Positions 1 to 9,231 of a DNA stretch of 64,000 nucleotides are shown in pieces. Each line of letters starts with the position of its first letter. Position 1 is the first letter of the stretch. A program made the position numbers and the translations under genes. The notes beneath the pieces are model-generated. The model saw nothing but the letters and a program-made list of their open reading frames with translations. It was not told the DNA's origin and made no database searches. This DNA is from Mycoplasma zalophidermidis (lineage in GTDB: Bacteria > Bacillota_I > Bacilli_A > Mycoplasmatales > Metamycoplasmataceae). The DNA lies in NCBI RefSeq assembly GCF_018913985.1, contig NZ_JAHMHK010000001.1:1-64000 (forward strand), read 5' to 3'.

Positions 1-80
1 GACTATATGAAATTATTTCAAAAGATATAACAGGCAATCAATTTAATGAGCTTTGATTAAACCCTAAAGTTGTTAAATAA
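1..80 (+). CDS. C-terminal end of an unidentified protein (partial)
   Basis: The frame starting at base 3 is open from the window edge to a TAA at 78-80 and reads about 25 residues, ending in ELWLNPKVVK with one TGA read as Trp. The 5' part lies outside the window, so the family cannot be named. A perfect 7-bp hairpin follows at 104-123. Codon use is AT-rich like its neighbours. The fragment could be a chance open frame, but the hairpin close behind it supports a real gene end. Confidence 0.4.
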
Positions 81-103
81 TGTTTATGTAGCTTACTTCA
101 CAA

Positions 104-123
104 ACCGACATTTTATTGTCGGT
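104..123 (+). terminator. Hairpin after the first gene fragment
   Basis: ACCGACA at 104-110 pairs perfectly with TGTCGGT at 117-123 across a 6-base loop. No clean T-run follows, so it is a weak intrinsic terminator or an mRNA 3'-end stabiliser for the gene ending at 80. Confidence 0.4.
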
Positions 124-164
124 CAAACGAAAAAATAGCTATAAATAATAAAATTCAAAATATT

Positions 165-192
165 TTGCTTTTCTTTAAAAATATAGTATACT
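165..192 (+). promoter_or_regulatory. Promoter of small RNA copy 1
   Basis: TTGCTT at 165-170 and TATACT at 187-192 are 16 bases apart. The second small-RNA copy has the same TTGNNN-N16-TATACT layout at 2640-2667, which supports both as real sigma-70-type promoters. Confidence 0.55.
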
Positions 193-198
193 AATTAC

Positions 199-294
199 AA
201 ATGAAAATGACCGGTTATTTAGTAAAATAAATAATGTCTGGCTAAGTCTCCGACGAAGAGCGGTTAAAGAACTAATGGAAACATTAGTTTTTTT
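199..294 (+). ncRNA. Putative small RNA, copy 1 of 2
   Basis: A transcript of roughly 95 nt is predicted from a TATACT -10 box to a GAAA-loop terminator with a T-run. The same unit occurs at 2674-2771 with about 95% identity. The body contains an AT-rich hairpin (TTATTTA/TAAATAA) closed by CCGG/CTGG; in copy 2 the first arm is CCAG, turning a G-U pair into A-U, a structure-preserving change. A middle block at about 234-262 (TCTGGCTAAGTCTCCGACG and onward) is identical in both copies. There is no open frame or Shine-Dalgarno site. No match to tmRNA, RNase P or SRP RNA signatures was recognised. It may be compared with the MCS-type small RNAs reported in mycoplasmas, but I cannot confirm identity. 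Confidence 0.55.
270..294 (+). terminator. Intrinsic terminator of small RNA copy 1
   Basis: AACTAATG (270-277) and CATTAGTT (282-289) form a perfect 8-bp stem with a GAAA tetraloop, followed by T residues to 294. Confidence 0.75.
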
Positions 295-426
295 AATTCT
301 TTTCGAATTCATGATAAAACTGATATTTTGAGACATCATGATCAAATATTTTTAAAATATAAATGCTGTCTTTTAGTTAAAAAATCATAACTGTGTTGTG
401 AAATACTTAGGATTCTAATTAAAATG

Positions 427-454
427 TAAAAAAACAAGCTCATAAATTAGCTTG
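427..454 (-). terminator. Terminator of galE-glycosyltransferase transcript
   Basis: CAAGCT at 435-440 and AGCTTG at 449-454 form a hairpin. Read on the minus strand it is followed by a run of seven T (428-434). It lies 9 bases after the glycosyltransferase stop codon. Confidence 0.65.
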
Positions 455-462
455 ATTCTGAA

Positions 463-1452
463 TTAATCCTCTTTAAGTGCATTCATTATATGTTTATTAT
501 TATTGACAAAGATTTTTCAAGTCTGAATTGATGGTTTTGGTTTTCAATTATATAGCTTTGCTAGAGGTATAATATTTTCCTTTATAAATTTAACAATTTG
601 TTCTTTTGTACTATGGTTTACTTTTCGATAAAATAAAACCATTAAAGCTAGATAGTTATAGAATTTTGCATCTATTAACTGAATTTTTTCTTTAGGTTCT
701 TTAACATCTGCCTCTATGTATTCAAGAGCTTTTTTGTAGGCAGCAAAGAGAAAATTCATTTTATTTCGAAAATTATCTCCACTGAAAGCCGAAAGGGAAT
801 TACTTCTTCTGTAATATCTAACTCCTAAAACATTAACATGAGCAAAGGATTTAGCATTGATAAATAATTTAGTTACCGGAGCAATATCTTCGAACAGTCT
901 AGATTCAATCTTAATATTCAATGAATCAAAAAAAGATTTTTTAATAAAATTGCCTCAAAAATAAACAATATTATTAATTAAAAACTGAGAAGTTGTTTTG
1001 ATGTTTGAATATTTATATAATGGTGGCAATATTGAATAATTACCTCTTTTTGTTTTGAAATGATAAAGAACTTTACTTGTTACTGTATCAGCATCAGTCT
1101 CAAGAGCTTTTTTAGACATTTTTGCTATAGCATTTTTACCTAGGTAGTCATCATCGTCAAGAAATAAAAAATATTTGGTTTCACAATTTTGAATCAAAAT
1201 ATCACGCACTTTTCCTAATCCGGAGTTTGTTTCCGTACGAATTACCTTAAACCTTGAGTCATCTTTCACTTTGTCTTTAATAAATTCATATGTACCATCG
1301 TTACTTGAATCATCACAAATTACAATTTTAAAATTTTTTTGTTTTTGTCACAAAATGGTTTTTAGCGTTTCTTCAAAGTATTCCTTAGCTTTGAAAACTG
1401 GTACTAATAAGGTTACGATAGATTCGTCCATTAATTTTCTTTTTTTAAACAT
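463..1452 (-). CDS. Family 2 (GT-A) glycosyltransferase
   Basis: A 329-aa protein with three TGA Trp codons. The N-terminal part has the GT-A fold hallmarks: a start strand TLLVPVFKAKEYFEETLKTI near residue 12, the nucleotide-sugar motif CDDSSNDGTYEF near residue 45, and the metal-binding DDDD run (FLFLDDDDYLGKN) near residue 97. The family transfers a sugar from a nucleotide-sugar to glycolipid or capsule-like polymers at the inner membrane face. The start at 1452 is chosen because its ATG overlaps the galE stop as TAATG, the pattern of translational coupling; an internal ATG at 1431 is the alternative. It is the second gene after galE, which would supply UDP-galactose. The acceptor is unknown. 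Confidence 0.85.
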
Positions 1453-2441
1453 TATTTATTCAGTTTGTTAATAACTTCTCGTCTTCATTCAAATTCGCTT
1501 TTTGCAATATCTTCAATGTCGAATTGAACGTGAAAATTCATTTCCTCAGCGATTTTGGTTGAGTCAGCTACTAAATAATCCGGGTCCCCCTCTCTTCTAT
1601 TGCTCAAATGATACTTAATTTCAATATTATTGGCTTTTTCAAATGCATTGATTATTTCTAAAACAGAATAACCTTTTTTTGAGCCAATATTAAAAATGTT
1701 TGAATCATGATTGTCTAAATAACTTACAGCTTCTATGTGTGCTCTAGCCAAATCGCATACATGTATGTAATCTCTAACACATGTTCCATCTGCAGTATTG
1801 TAATCATTACCGAAAACTTTTAGCGGTTGTGTTAAATTAAAATATGATGAACTAATTGCCGGGATAATGTGATTGACTTTACTTTGATTTTTAGTTAAGT
1901 AACCTATTTTTAAACTATCAGATGCACCCGCAACATTAAAATATCTAAAAATAACATATTTAAATGAGTGAATTTTAGCTAAATCCTTAATAATATTTTC
2001 GACCATCAGTTTACCGTAACCGTAAGGATTAATTGGTTTTTGATCATCAGTTTCTTTTAAAGGTTTACCGCGGCCTAGACCGTATGTAGCCGCAGTCGAA
2101 GAAAATATTAATTTAGGAACATTGTATTTTTGAATGCAACTTAAAGTGTTTATTGCTCCGACAACATTATTCTTATAATAATTTATCGGTTGCAAAACTG
2201 ACTCACCAACAGCGATTTTTGCCGCTAATAAAATGACAACATCAATCTTATTTTGATTAAACACATTCTCTAATTCACCTATTTTAGTAAAGTCCCCTTC
2301 AATTACTTCCGCTCCGGTAGTAAATTCTCTAAATCCAGTTGAAAAATTATCAAAAATAGTTACTTATTGTTTTTCTTTTAATAATTGTTCTTTTATATGT
2401 GAACCTATATAACCAGCTCCGCCAATAAGTAAATACTTCAT
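1452..2441 (-). pseudogene. galE: UDP-glucose 4-epimerase, interrupted by in-frame TAA
   Basis: GalE interconverts UDP-glucose and UDP-galactose. The reading frame from the ATG at 2441, behind a good AGGAG, gives the NAD-binding GGAGYIGSH motif, then meets TAA at 2364-2366 (codon 26). After the stop the same frame continues normally with VTIFDNFSTG, SSTAATYG, the YGYGKLMVE catalytic Tyr/Lys region, RYFNVAGA and GTCVRDYIHV, to a stop at 1452. Overall length of 329 codons is normal for the family. One base change would restore the frame, so this is a fresh nonsense mutation, a sequencing error or an unusual readthrough. No ATG lies soon after the stop, and re-initiation would lose the NAD-binding glycines. 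Confidence 0.8.
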
Positions 2442-2466
2442 TATAACTCCTTAAATTTGCACTAAT

Positions 2467-2500
2467 ATTATAGTAATGTATCTTAATTATATATTGTCAA
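2467..2500 (-). promoter_or_regulatory. Probable galE promoter
   Basis: On the minus strand TTGACA (2495-2500) precedes TATAAT (2467-2472), which lies 25 bases before the galE start. The spacing between them is 22, longer than ideal, so the -10 is more convincing than the -35. Confidence 0.4.
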
Positions 2501-2639
2501 TAATTAATTTAAATTTAAAAAGCAAAATAAACACATTTCTTGAAAAAATTCATCTAAAACATAGTTTTTTAATCCACAATCAATAATACGGAGAAATAAT
2601 ATTTTTATAAAAGTGGTACGGTTTTTAACCACAAAATGT

Positions 2640-2667
2640 TTGTAAATCTTGGAATATATAATATACT
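2640..2667 (+). promoter_or_regulatory. Promoter of small RNA copy 2
   Basis: TTGTAA at 2640-2645, a 16-base spacer and TATACT at 2662-2667 repeat the layout found ahead of copy 1. Confidence 0.55.
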
Positions 2668-2673
2668 GATTAC

Positions 2674-2771
2674 AAATAAAAATGACCAGATATTTAGTAA
2701 AATAAATAATGTCTGGCTAAGTCTCCGACGAAGAGCAGTTAAAAGAACTAATGGAAACATTAGTTTTTTTA
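2674..2771 (+). ncRNA. Putative small RNA, copy 2 of 2
   Basis: A near-identical copy of the RNA at 199-294. It differs at a few positions only: CCGGTT to CCAGAT in a stem arm, GCGGTT to GCAGTT, and one extra A. The terminator and the middle block are unchanged. It ends about 170 bases before the orphan trpB on the same strand. Its own terminator and the separate trpB promoter make it more likely an independent RNA than a trpB leader, though readthrough is possible. Confidence 0.55.
2747..2771 (+). terminator. Intrinsic terminator of small RNA copy 2
   Basis: Same 8-bp AACTAATG/CATTAGTT stem and GAAA loop as copy 1, followed by T residues at 2767-2771. Confidence 0.75.
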
Positions 2772-2842
2772 ATTCAATAATCAGGGAATACTTTACAAAA
2801 TTTGTTGTAAATAAACTCGGGAATTATTATTAAGTTTAATTC

Positions 2843-2863
2843 TTGCAATTAAATGAATTGCAA
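2843..2863. promoter_or_regulatory. Perfect inverted repeat upstream of trpB
   Basis: TTGCAATT and AATTGCAA are separated by 5 bases and sit just upstream of the trpB promoter. The repeat could be an operator or a weak hairpin; no T-run follows. Confidence 0.3.
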
Positions 2864-2915
2864 TACTCCACTTATTTAAATTGAATCAAAAGAAAAAACT
2901 AAAATCATATAAAAT

Positions 2916-2921
2916 TATAAT
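2916..2921 (+). promoter_or_regulatory. trpB -10 box
   Basis: TATAAT lies 18 bases before the ATG at 2940, which would leave a leader of only about 10 nt carrying GGAG. No convincing -35 was found at the usual spacing. Confidence 0.45.
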
Positions 2922-2939
2922 TACAGTATAGGAGTAATG

Positions 2940-4184
2940 ATGAATGATAAATTAAAAAAATATTTAGATAATACACCAAATGATGAAGGTTATTTTGGTG
3001 AATTTGGTGGTTCATATTTGCCTGATGATTTAAAAGAGATATTTAATAATATTGCTACACAATATAAAATTATTTCAGAATCAGATGAATTTAAAAACGA
3101 GTTAAAAAATTTAAGAAAAAATTTTCAAGGACGTCCAACACCAATTTATTTTTGTAAAAATTTGAGTGCTAAATTTGGGAAAGCAAGAATTCATATTAAA
3201 AGAGAAGATTTAAATGAGGGCGGTAGTCACAAAACTAACCATTGTTTAGCTGAAGGTTTGTTTGCTAAAATGATTGGTAAAAAGAAACTAATTGCTGAAA
3301 CAGGTGCCGGAAGTCACGGTTCTGCTGTAGCACTTGCTGCTGCTCATTTTGGTTTGGAGTGTGAAATTCATATGGGGGCTGTGGATATCGCTAAGCAACA
3401 GGCAAATGTTGAAAAAATGAAAATTTTAGGTGCTAAGGTTGTCCCAGCAACACACGGAAATCAAACGCTAAAAGAAGCAGTTGATTCAGCATTCGAGGCA
3501 TATCGTAAACAAAGCGATACGGCCTTGTATGCTATCGGGAGTGTAGTTGGCCCACATCCATTCCCATTGATGGTTCGTAACTTTCAAAAAATAATTGGTG
3601 AGGAAATGCATGAGCAATTCAACACACAATACAATAAAAATCCTGATTATGTCGTGGCCTGTGTTGGAGGAGGTTCAAACGCAATTGGTTCTTTTTCTGC
3701 ATTCCTGTTCAGCGACACGAAATTAATCGGAGTTGAACCATTAGGCAAAGGTAACAAGAAAGGTAATCACGCTTCTACTTTATCATTTGGCAAACCAGGA
3801 ATTTTACATGGTTTTAAATCAATATTACTTGCAGACGAAAATGGTGAACCAGATGATGTTTATTCAATAGCTTCTGGTCTTGATTATCCTGGCGTCGGTC
3901 CAGAACATGCCTATCTAAAACAAAATAATTTGGCAACATATGTTTCAATTAATGATTTAGAAGCTCTTGAAGCATTCTTGTTTCTGTCTTCAACCGAAGG
4001 AATTATTCCAGCACTTGAATCTTCTCATGCTCTTGCTCAAGCAATTAAGATTGCTAAAGAATTTAAAGACAAAGAGATTGATATACTAGTTAATTTATCT
4101 GGTCGTGGAGATAAAGATTTGGCGTATGTTCTAGAAAATTATAAAAATGAGATTGAAGAATTCAGAAAAAATAATCATTATTAA
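2940..4184 (+). CDS. trpB: Tryptophan synthase beta chain, without a partner alpha gene
   Basis: A 414-aa PLP enzyme of the TrpB1 type, the usual length. Visible motifs are the PLP-lysine in [12 protein letters not shown], the catalytic Glu in [11 protein letters not shown], the phosphate-binding [23 protein letters not shown], and the C-terminal [17 protein letters not shown] and NLSGRGDKD. The family joins indole and serine to make tryptophan, or deaminates serine. The start is ATG 2940, 5 bases after GGAG; ATG 2937 is only 2 bases from it. The gene stands alone between its own promoter and a bidirectional terminator, and no trpA or other trp gene is nearby. With no TrpA to make indole it may use scavenged indole or have a changed job. 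Identity is firm; role is inferred. Confidence 0.93.
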   Translation: MNDKLKKYLDNTPNDEGYFGEFGGSYLPDDLKEIFNNIATQYKIISESDEFKNELKNLRKNFQGRPTPIYFCKNLSAKFGKARIHIKREDLNEGGSHKTNHCLAEGLFAKMIGKKKLIAETGAGSHGSAVALAAAHFGLECEIHMGAVDIAKQQANVEKMKILGAKVVPATHGNQTLKEAVDSAFEAYRKQSDTALYAIGSVVGPHPFPLMVRNFQKIIGEEMHEQFNTQYNKNPDYVVACVGGGSNAIGSFSAFLFSDTKLIGVEPLGKGNKKGNHASTLSFGKPGILHGFKSILLADENGEPDDVYSIASGLDYPGVGPEHAYLKQNNLATYVSINDLEALEAFLFLSSTEGIIPALESSHALAQAIKIAKEFKDKEIDILVNLSGRGDKDLAYVLENYKNEIEEFRKNNHY

Positions 4185-4224
4185 TTTAACGAGTTCAATA
4201 TAAATATCAGTAATTTAGTAAAAA

Positions 4225-4260
4225 ATAAAAAAGATTAGACTAAACAGCTAATCTTTTTTT
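4225..4260. terminator. Bidirectional terminator between trpB and oppF
   Basis: AAGATTAG (4231-4238) pairs with CTAATCTT (4248-4255). T-runs flank it on both strands, so it can end trpB on the plus strand and the opp operon on the minus strand. Confidence 0.8.
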
Positions 4261-4265
4261 AATAA

Positions 4266-5612
4266 TTATTTTTTCATTTTGCTATTGTAATTTTTAGCAT
4301 TTTCAACAAAAGAATCAATTTCAACATCTGAAGCTAAGACATAATGTTTATCAGCAACTTTTTGTCATTTTGGTTGAGTTTCTTCTGTGTAATCATGAAT
4401 TGAAGGGTCGTATAATTTTCCAACCAATGAACCTTTTTCAGCTTCAATTGATGGAACAGCATCTAAAAGACTTTGGGTATAAGGATGGTGAGGGTTATAA
4501 ATAACAGATTTTGTCGGTCCAACCTCAAGTAGTGTACCTTTATTAATTACAGCAATTCTATCTGAAATATATTCAACCATACGCAAATCGTGAGCAATGA
4601 AAATTATAGTTAAGTTGTACTTTTCTTTAAGTTCTTTAAAAATGTTAATTACTTGTGCTTGAATCGAAACGTCAAGAGCAGAAATCGGTTCATCAGCAAT
4701 AAGTATTTGTGGTTGTAAAACAACAGCTCTACAAATACCAACACGTTGTTGTTGTCCGCCAGAAAATTCCAATGGAAATCTATTAAGAACAGTTTCATCT
4801 AAACCCACTTGATGTAAAATGTCAATTATCAGTTTTCTCTTACATTCCTTTTCAGTAAGGTTTTGTTCATTATCGCGTAGTTCTTTCCGTTCGCCCATAA
4901 ATTCAATAAGTTTGGTAAAATCATCTACATTAATGACTTCTTTTAAATGGTTGAGTTCATTTAATGTTTCAACATGTAAGAAATCATAGAGTTGTTGTTC
5001 TGTATCTCAATGGTTTCTTATCTCTTCTCAAGGGTCATCAGAAAAAACTAATTTAGGGTTTATTTCTTTTAACTTATTATTTAATTCAATATATGTCTCA
5101 ATATCTATATTAGTTAAATAAAGGTATTTTGAACATTTTAAATTCGTTAAACCTTCACCAACAACGGTTTCAACATTCTTAAAGGGGTTTAAACTATTTG
5201 TAGGATCTTGAAAAATCATTTGCACTTTATTTACCATAAAGTCGATAATGTCTTTACCTTTTTTAGTTCATTTTATAATCTTATCTTTGTTTTTAGGAAT
5301 AACTCTATCTAAGATTTTAATTTGACCAAAGCTATGAGGGGTTAAACCAATTATTGCTCTACCAGCGGTTGTTTTCCCAGAACCAGATTCTCCAACTAAA
5401 CCCAATACTTCACCTTGATAAATATTCAAGTTTAGATCTTTCAAGGCATAAAAGGTTTTAGCGCCATAACCATAAGTGACATCCATATTTCGAATTTCCA
5501 CAATTGGTTTTTTGTCAACACAATTTAGCATTTCGTCGGTGCCGGGTCTAATTTGACGATAAACTTTTTTACCAAAATGTCCTGATTCAACATAAAATTT
5601 TTTTTGTTCCAT
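4266..5612 (-). CDS. oppF: Oligopeptide ABC importer ATPase OppF
   Basis: A 448-aa cytoplasmic ATPase, one half of the OppDF motor that drives peptide import through OppBC. Walker A is GLVGESGSGKTTAGR near residue 89, the Q-loop follows in MIFQDPTNSLNPF near residue 130, the signature is FSGGQQQRV, Walker B is ILIADEPISALD and the H-loop is IFIAHDL. The C-terminal HPYTQSLLDAVPS segment is typical of Opp/Dpp ATPases. Normal OppF is about 310-330 aa; here about 100 extra residues, rich in Asp, Glu and Leu, sit between the Q-loop and the signature. It is the last gene of the operon, 3 bases after oppD with the Shine-Dalgarno site inside the end of oppD. Four TGA codons read as Trp. Confidence 0.93.
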
Positions 5613-5615
5613 GAT

Positions 5616-7148
5616 TTATGCCTCCTCTTGTTCATTTTCTTTGTTGCATTCGTCAATTAATAATTGTGTTTGTTTGTTCAATTCAGTAACTTTTTCTAAA
5701 TCAGTTTGATATTGTATGTTTTCGACAAATATACCATCAGGATATAAGTTATTTAATCTATCAAAATATCTCTTCCATAGGTTTTGAATTACCTTAGGTG
5801 GTTCGTAAAATGGTGCTAATTCGTCTAGCAATGCCGACTTAACAAAGTGAGTTGGCGAAACATAATAGAAATCTGCTTCCTCATCTTTGTCTTTTATTAA
5901 TGCGTAATCATTACGAACGGCAAAAGCATCACCTTTAATATTGTTTAGCGAACTAGGTACAGCGCCTTTTATAACATTAAGACGTTCATCATTGTTATAG
6001 TCAGGCATTGAAGAAATTAAACCTCAGGTGTATGGGTGTTGTGGATGCATTAACACCTCTTCACGAGTTCCAGACTCGATAATTTGACCAGCATACATGA
6101 TGTTAATAAATTCTGAAATGGACGCAACAACACCTAAATCGTGTGTGATGAAGGCTACAGCTATTTTGAATTGTTCTTGCAATTCACGAATAATATCCAG
6201 CACCAAAGCTTGAACAGTTGGGTCTAAGGCAGTAGTTGGTTCATCCATTACCAGAATTTTAGGTTTTAGACTAACAATGGCAGCGATTGCAATACGCTGA
6301 ATCATACCGCCTGATAATTCATGAGGGTAAAGCTTCATTACTTGTTCAGGATTATTAATTTTTGCTAATTTCAAATATTTTATTGCTTCTTCGTTAGCTT
6401 GTTTTTTGTTTTTACAAATGCCATTAATTAGCATCCCTTCAATTATTTGATTACCAACTTTCATAGTAGGGTCAAGAATTGACATTGGGTTTTGAAAAAC
6501 GGCACTAACGATACGCCCTCTTAATTTAGATTTTTCTCAATTGAAAAGATTAAAATTATGAACTTCTAGACCATATAATTTGACGCTACCTGATTCAATA
6601 ATTGAGTTATTACCAGTTAATCCGTAAAGCAATGAAGTAATAACAGATTTACCAGAACCAGATTCTCCAATAATTGAATGGATTTTTCCTTCATAAATTT
6701 TGAAGCTTGGACCCCTTAAAACTAGATTTTTTTCTCTTGGATTAGCCGGGTTTTTAAAAGTTAAGTAAACATCCTCAATCTCCGCAGCAACCTTTATATC
6801 TTCGCCTAAAACATGCTCAACTTTTGCATTTTCGATATAAGAATCAAAATCTATGTTAGATTCATTCTTCTTACCAAATTTGAATAAGTGTGTTAATCTA
6901 TATCAAATGTTTCCTCAAAAATCTTTTGTGTTTCTTCAAAATGATTTATTTTGTTCCTTAGTTACAGTTAAAAGATTTTTAGGATGTGGTTTAGCTAATT
7001 TTTTTATCACCTGTGGATATAACTTCGTGTAAGGAGCTTTATTTTCAATGTTACCGATTTTTAATGTTGTTTTAAAATTTTCTGAATAGTATTCAATTTT
7101 CTGCTTATAAGATAATTTTCTTCAATCTTGAGAATTAATTTTTTTCAT
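5616..7148 (-). CDS. oppD: Oligopeptide ABC importer ATPase OppD
   Basis: A 510-aa ATPase paired with OppF. It begins with about 120 residues not found in usual OppD, then shows Walker A (IIGESGSGKSVITSLLYG), Q-loop FQNPMSILDP, signature LSGGMIQRIAIA, Walker B ILVMDEPTTALD and H-loop AFITHDLGVV. HPYTWGLISSMPDY marks the Opp/Dpp C-terminal region. A further tail of roughly 130 residues carries YYVSPTHFVKSALLDE-type and Glu-rich sequence. The start at 7148 has AGGAGAATCAT ahead of it and lies 9 bases after oppC. Confidence 0.93.
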
Positions 7149-7157
7149 ATGATTCTC

Positions 7158-8141
7158 CTATCTTTGTCTCAACAATGAATCTTGAATACTTGCTGATATA
7201 AGTTGTATCGACGTTGTTAATAAAACAAGCATACATGAAGGCAACAATACATAACGCGGATATGCTGTAAACACTTTAGAACCCTCAGAAATCAAGTTAC
7301 CCAATGTCGGTATATCAATACTCAACCCTATGAAAGCCAATGATGTTTCACTAAGAATAACACCTGGAATGTGAAATACAATTTCGGTAACCAATAGAGG
7401 AATTACTACCGGTAAATAGTTCAATAATATTTTATATGTAGGGGTACCTAGAATTCCTGACGCTGAAACTCATTCGAACGTTTTAGCTCTTAACACCTGT
7501 GAACGCATTTGGTTGGCTATACCAGTTCAAGATGTAAAAGTTAAAGCAAACACCATAACTCAGAATGTTGGGCGTCAAACAATCGTGATTACAATTAATA
7601 TGATTATTGAAGGAACGTTTGAAATAACTTTGATTATATAAGTCATTATAGTGTCAAAAATTTTAAAGTGGCCCATCATTATTCCAATCAATAACCCAAC
7701 AAAAACTTGAATAATTGTAGTAACCAATGCTAAGGCAAGCGAATATCTTAAACCTCACCATAACCTTGCAAATAAGTCTCTACCTAGGTAATCAGTACCA
7801 AAAATTACTGATGATTTTTCGAAAAAGTTTAAATATTTATTATCAATATCTAAAGTATCGGGATTTGCTGTTGCAAAAGGAATAAAGATTGCACTGATAA
7901 CCAGTACCAAAAACAATACTGCTCCAAATACTCCAGCAAAACTACGTGAATATCTGTAAAATAGTTCTTTTCATTTATTTTGTGGGTCTTTAATATGTGC
8001 TGATTCATGGTAATCTAATATATTACCCATCATTTCTCATTTTTTATAGTTTAGCGGTTGTAGGAAACGATTAGGAGCTAATTCCTTACCGTGTTCATTA
8101 TTTGCTGCTGTATATTTTTTATTTATTTTTCAATCAAACAT
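7158..8141 (-). CDS. oppC: Oligopeptide ABC importer permease OppC
   Basis: A 327-aa membrane protein, close to normal OppC length. A hydrophilic N-terminus is followed by a first membrane helix (FGAVLFLVLVISAIFIPFA, about residue 75) and then the binding-protein-dependent transport core with FGTDYLGRDLFARLWWG, a hallmark of DppC/OppC. The EAA-type cytoplasmic loop is recognisable as FEWVSASGILGTPTYKILLNYLP, which contacts the ATPases. It ends in SIQDSLLRQR. Only 5 bases separate it from the oppB stop, consistent with coupled translation. Confidence 0.92.
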
Positions 8142-8146
8142 GATAC

Positions 8147-9220
8147 CTACTTACTTCTTCTAACACGTGGATCAATGGCTTTATAAAGCGCATCACGACA
8201 TGTGTAAGAAAGAATTGTTATTAATGAGAATAATGTAACCATAAACAAAATGATGTTGTAATCCTTTGAGGTTATAGCGTGTAGTAGCAACCCGCCACTA
8301 CCAGTAATGAAGAATATTTGTTCAACAAACATACTTCCAATAAAACTACCGAATATAACAACCGGGAAAAATGTTGCAATTGGGAATAGAGAAGGTTTAA
8401 GTGCGTGTGTTCACACGAATCTAGATTTCGATAAACCTTTTAAATAGCAAAACTTAGCATGTTGCGAGTTAAGTTCCCTATTCAACTCAGTTCTAATGTA
8501 TTTTATATATACAATTATAGAACTCAATGATAATGCGAGACCTGGCAAAATATACGTTGCTAAGTCAGTTTCAACATATAGATAAGGTATATTAATAGCC
8601 CGACCAATCAATAATAACCATAAGGCGAATACTAATGATGGAATTGATGAAAATATTGAAACAATAATTGTAGCAATATGATCAGGCAATTTATCAGGAT
8701 TCATACCAACATAAACACCAACCGGAATTCCAATTAGCAATGTCAACATTACTGAGAAAATTCCAATCAAAAATGATTTATAAAATCTAATTCAAACAAA
8801 ATCATTAATATCTTGTCCAGGGAATACTGAATATGAGATACCAAAATTACCGTGTGTTAAGTTTTTTAAATAGATAAAGTATCTTTCAAATAATGGTTTG
8901 TCAAGCCCATAAGTCGCTTCAATTGCTTTTGCCGATGATTCATCTAATCCGGCTGTTAAGGTTGTTGAACCAGGTATTGAGTTAATTAAGAAAAATGTAA
9001 TTGTTACAACAATTCAAGCAATAGTTAGAAATTCGATCGCCATTATAAAGAATCTAATAATAGACTTTGCCAAAGGAGACTGAATATTTACAATGCTAGC
9101 AAACTTTGAAATTTTAGGTTTTAGCTTACCTGTAAAGTCAACGTAAGAAGCTTTTTCTGTGATTTTATTGCCGGACTGCTCAATGAATGATCTGTCCACA
9201 AAATTATTTTTTTGTTCCAT
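8147..9220 (-). CDS. oppB: Oligopeptide ABC importer permease OppB
   Basis: A 357-aa inner-membrane permease forming the peptide channel with OppC. The first helix (about residues 55-75) is followed by TTLTAGLDESSAKAIEATYG and GLDKPLFERYFIYLKNL, typical OppB/DppB sequence, then helices around IGIFSVMLTLLIGIPVGVYV and SLVFALWLLLIG. The EAA loop is HAKFCYLKGLSKSRFVWTHA. It ends in CRDALYKAIDPRVRRSK. The ATG at 9220 has a GGAGGAG site embedded just after the oppA stop, 11 bases upstream. Confidence 0.92.
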
Positions 9221-9231
9221 ATTTTCTCCTC

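Larger units (their letters stand above)
81..462. other. Intergenic region with small-RNA locus
   Basis: This 380-base stretch holds a hairpin at 104-123, a complete small-RNA transcription unit (promoter 165-192, RNA about 199-294), and the terminator of the minus-strand glycosyltransferase at 427-454. Bases 305-420 are AT-rich. I see no coding frame there, only a loose CATGAT/ATCATG inverted repeat near 310-340. Confidence 0.6.
2442..2939. other. Intergenic region with second small-RNA locus
   Basis: This divergent region holds the galE promoter, an imperfect GTGGT/ACCAC hairpin near 2613-2632, the second small-RNA unit (2640-2771), a perfect inverted repeat at 2843-2863 and the trpB promoter. 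A short frame at 2636-2833 overlaps the small RNA and is not supported as coding. Confidence 0.55.

Noticed and set aside
199-294. Purine-type riboswitch (AAGTCTCC resembles its junction)
   Set aside because: The conserved three-way junction, P1 stem and loop-loop bases could not be laid out, and no purine gene follows.
2636-2833. 65-residue open frame on the plus strand
   Set aside because: It spans the small-RNA promoter, body and terminator. Base changes between the two RNA copies keep RNA pairing rather than codons, and there is no ribosome site.
5616-6008. A separate small gene after OppD
   Set aside because: It joins the upstream OppD frame through a TGA Trp codon (HPYTWGLISSMPDY), so it is the OppD C-terminal tail.
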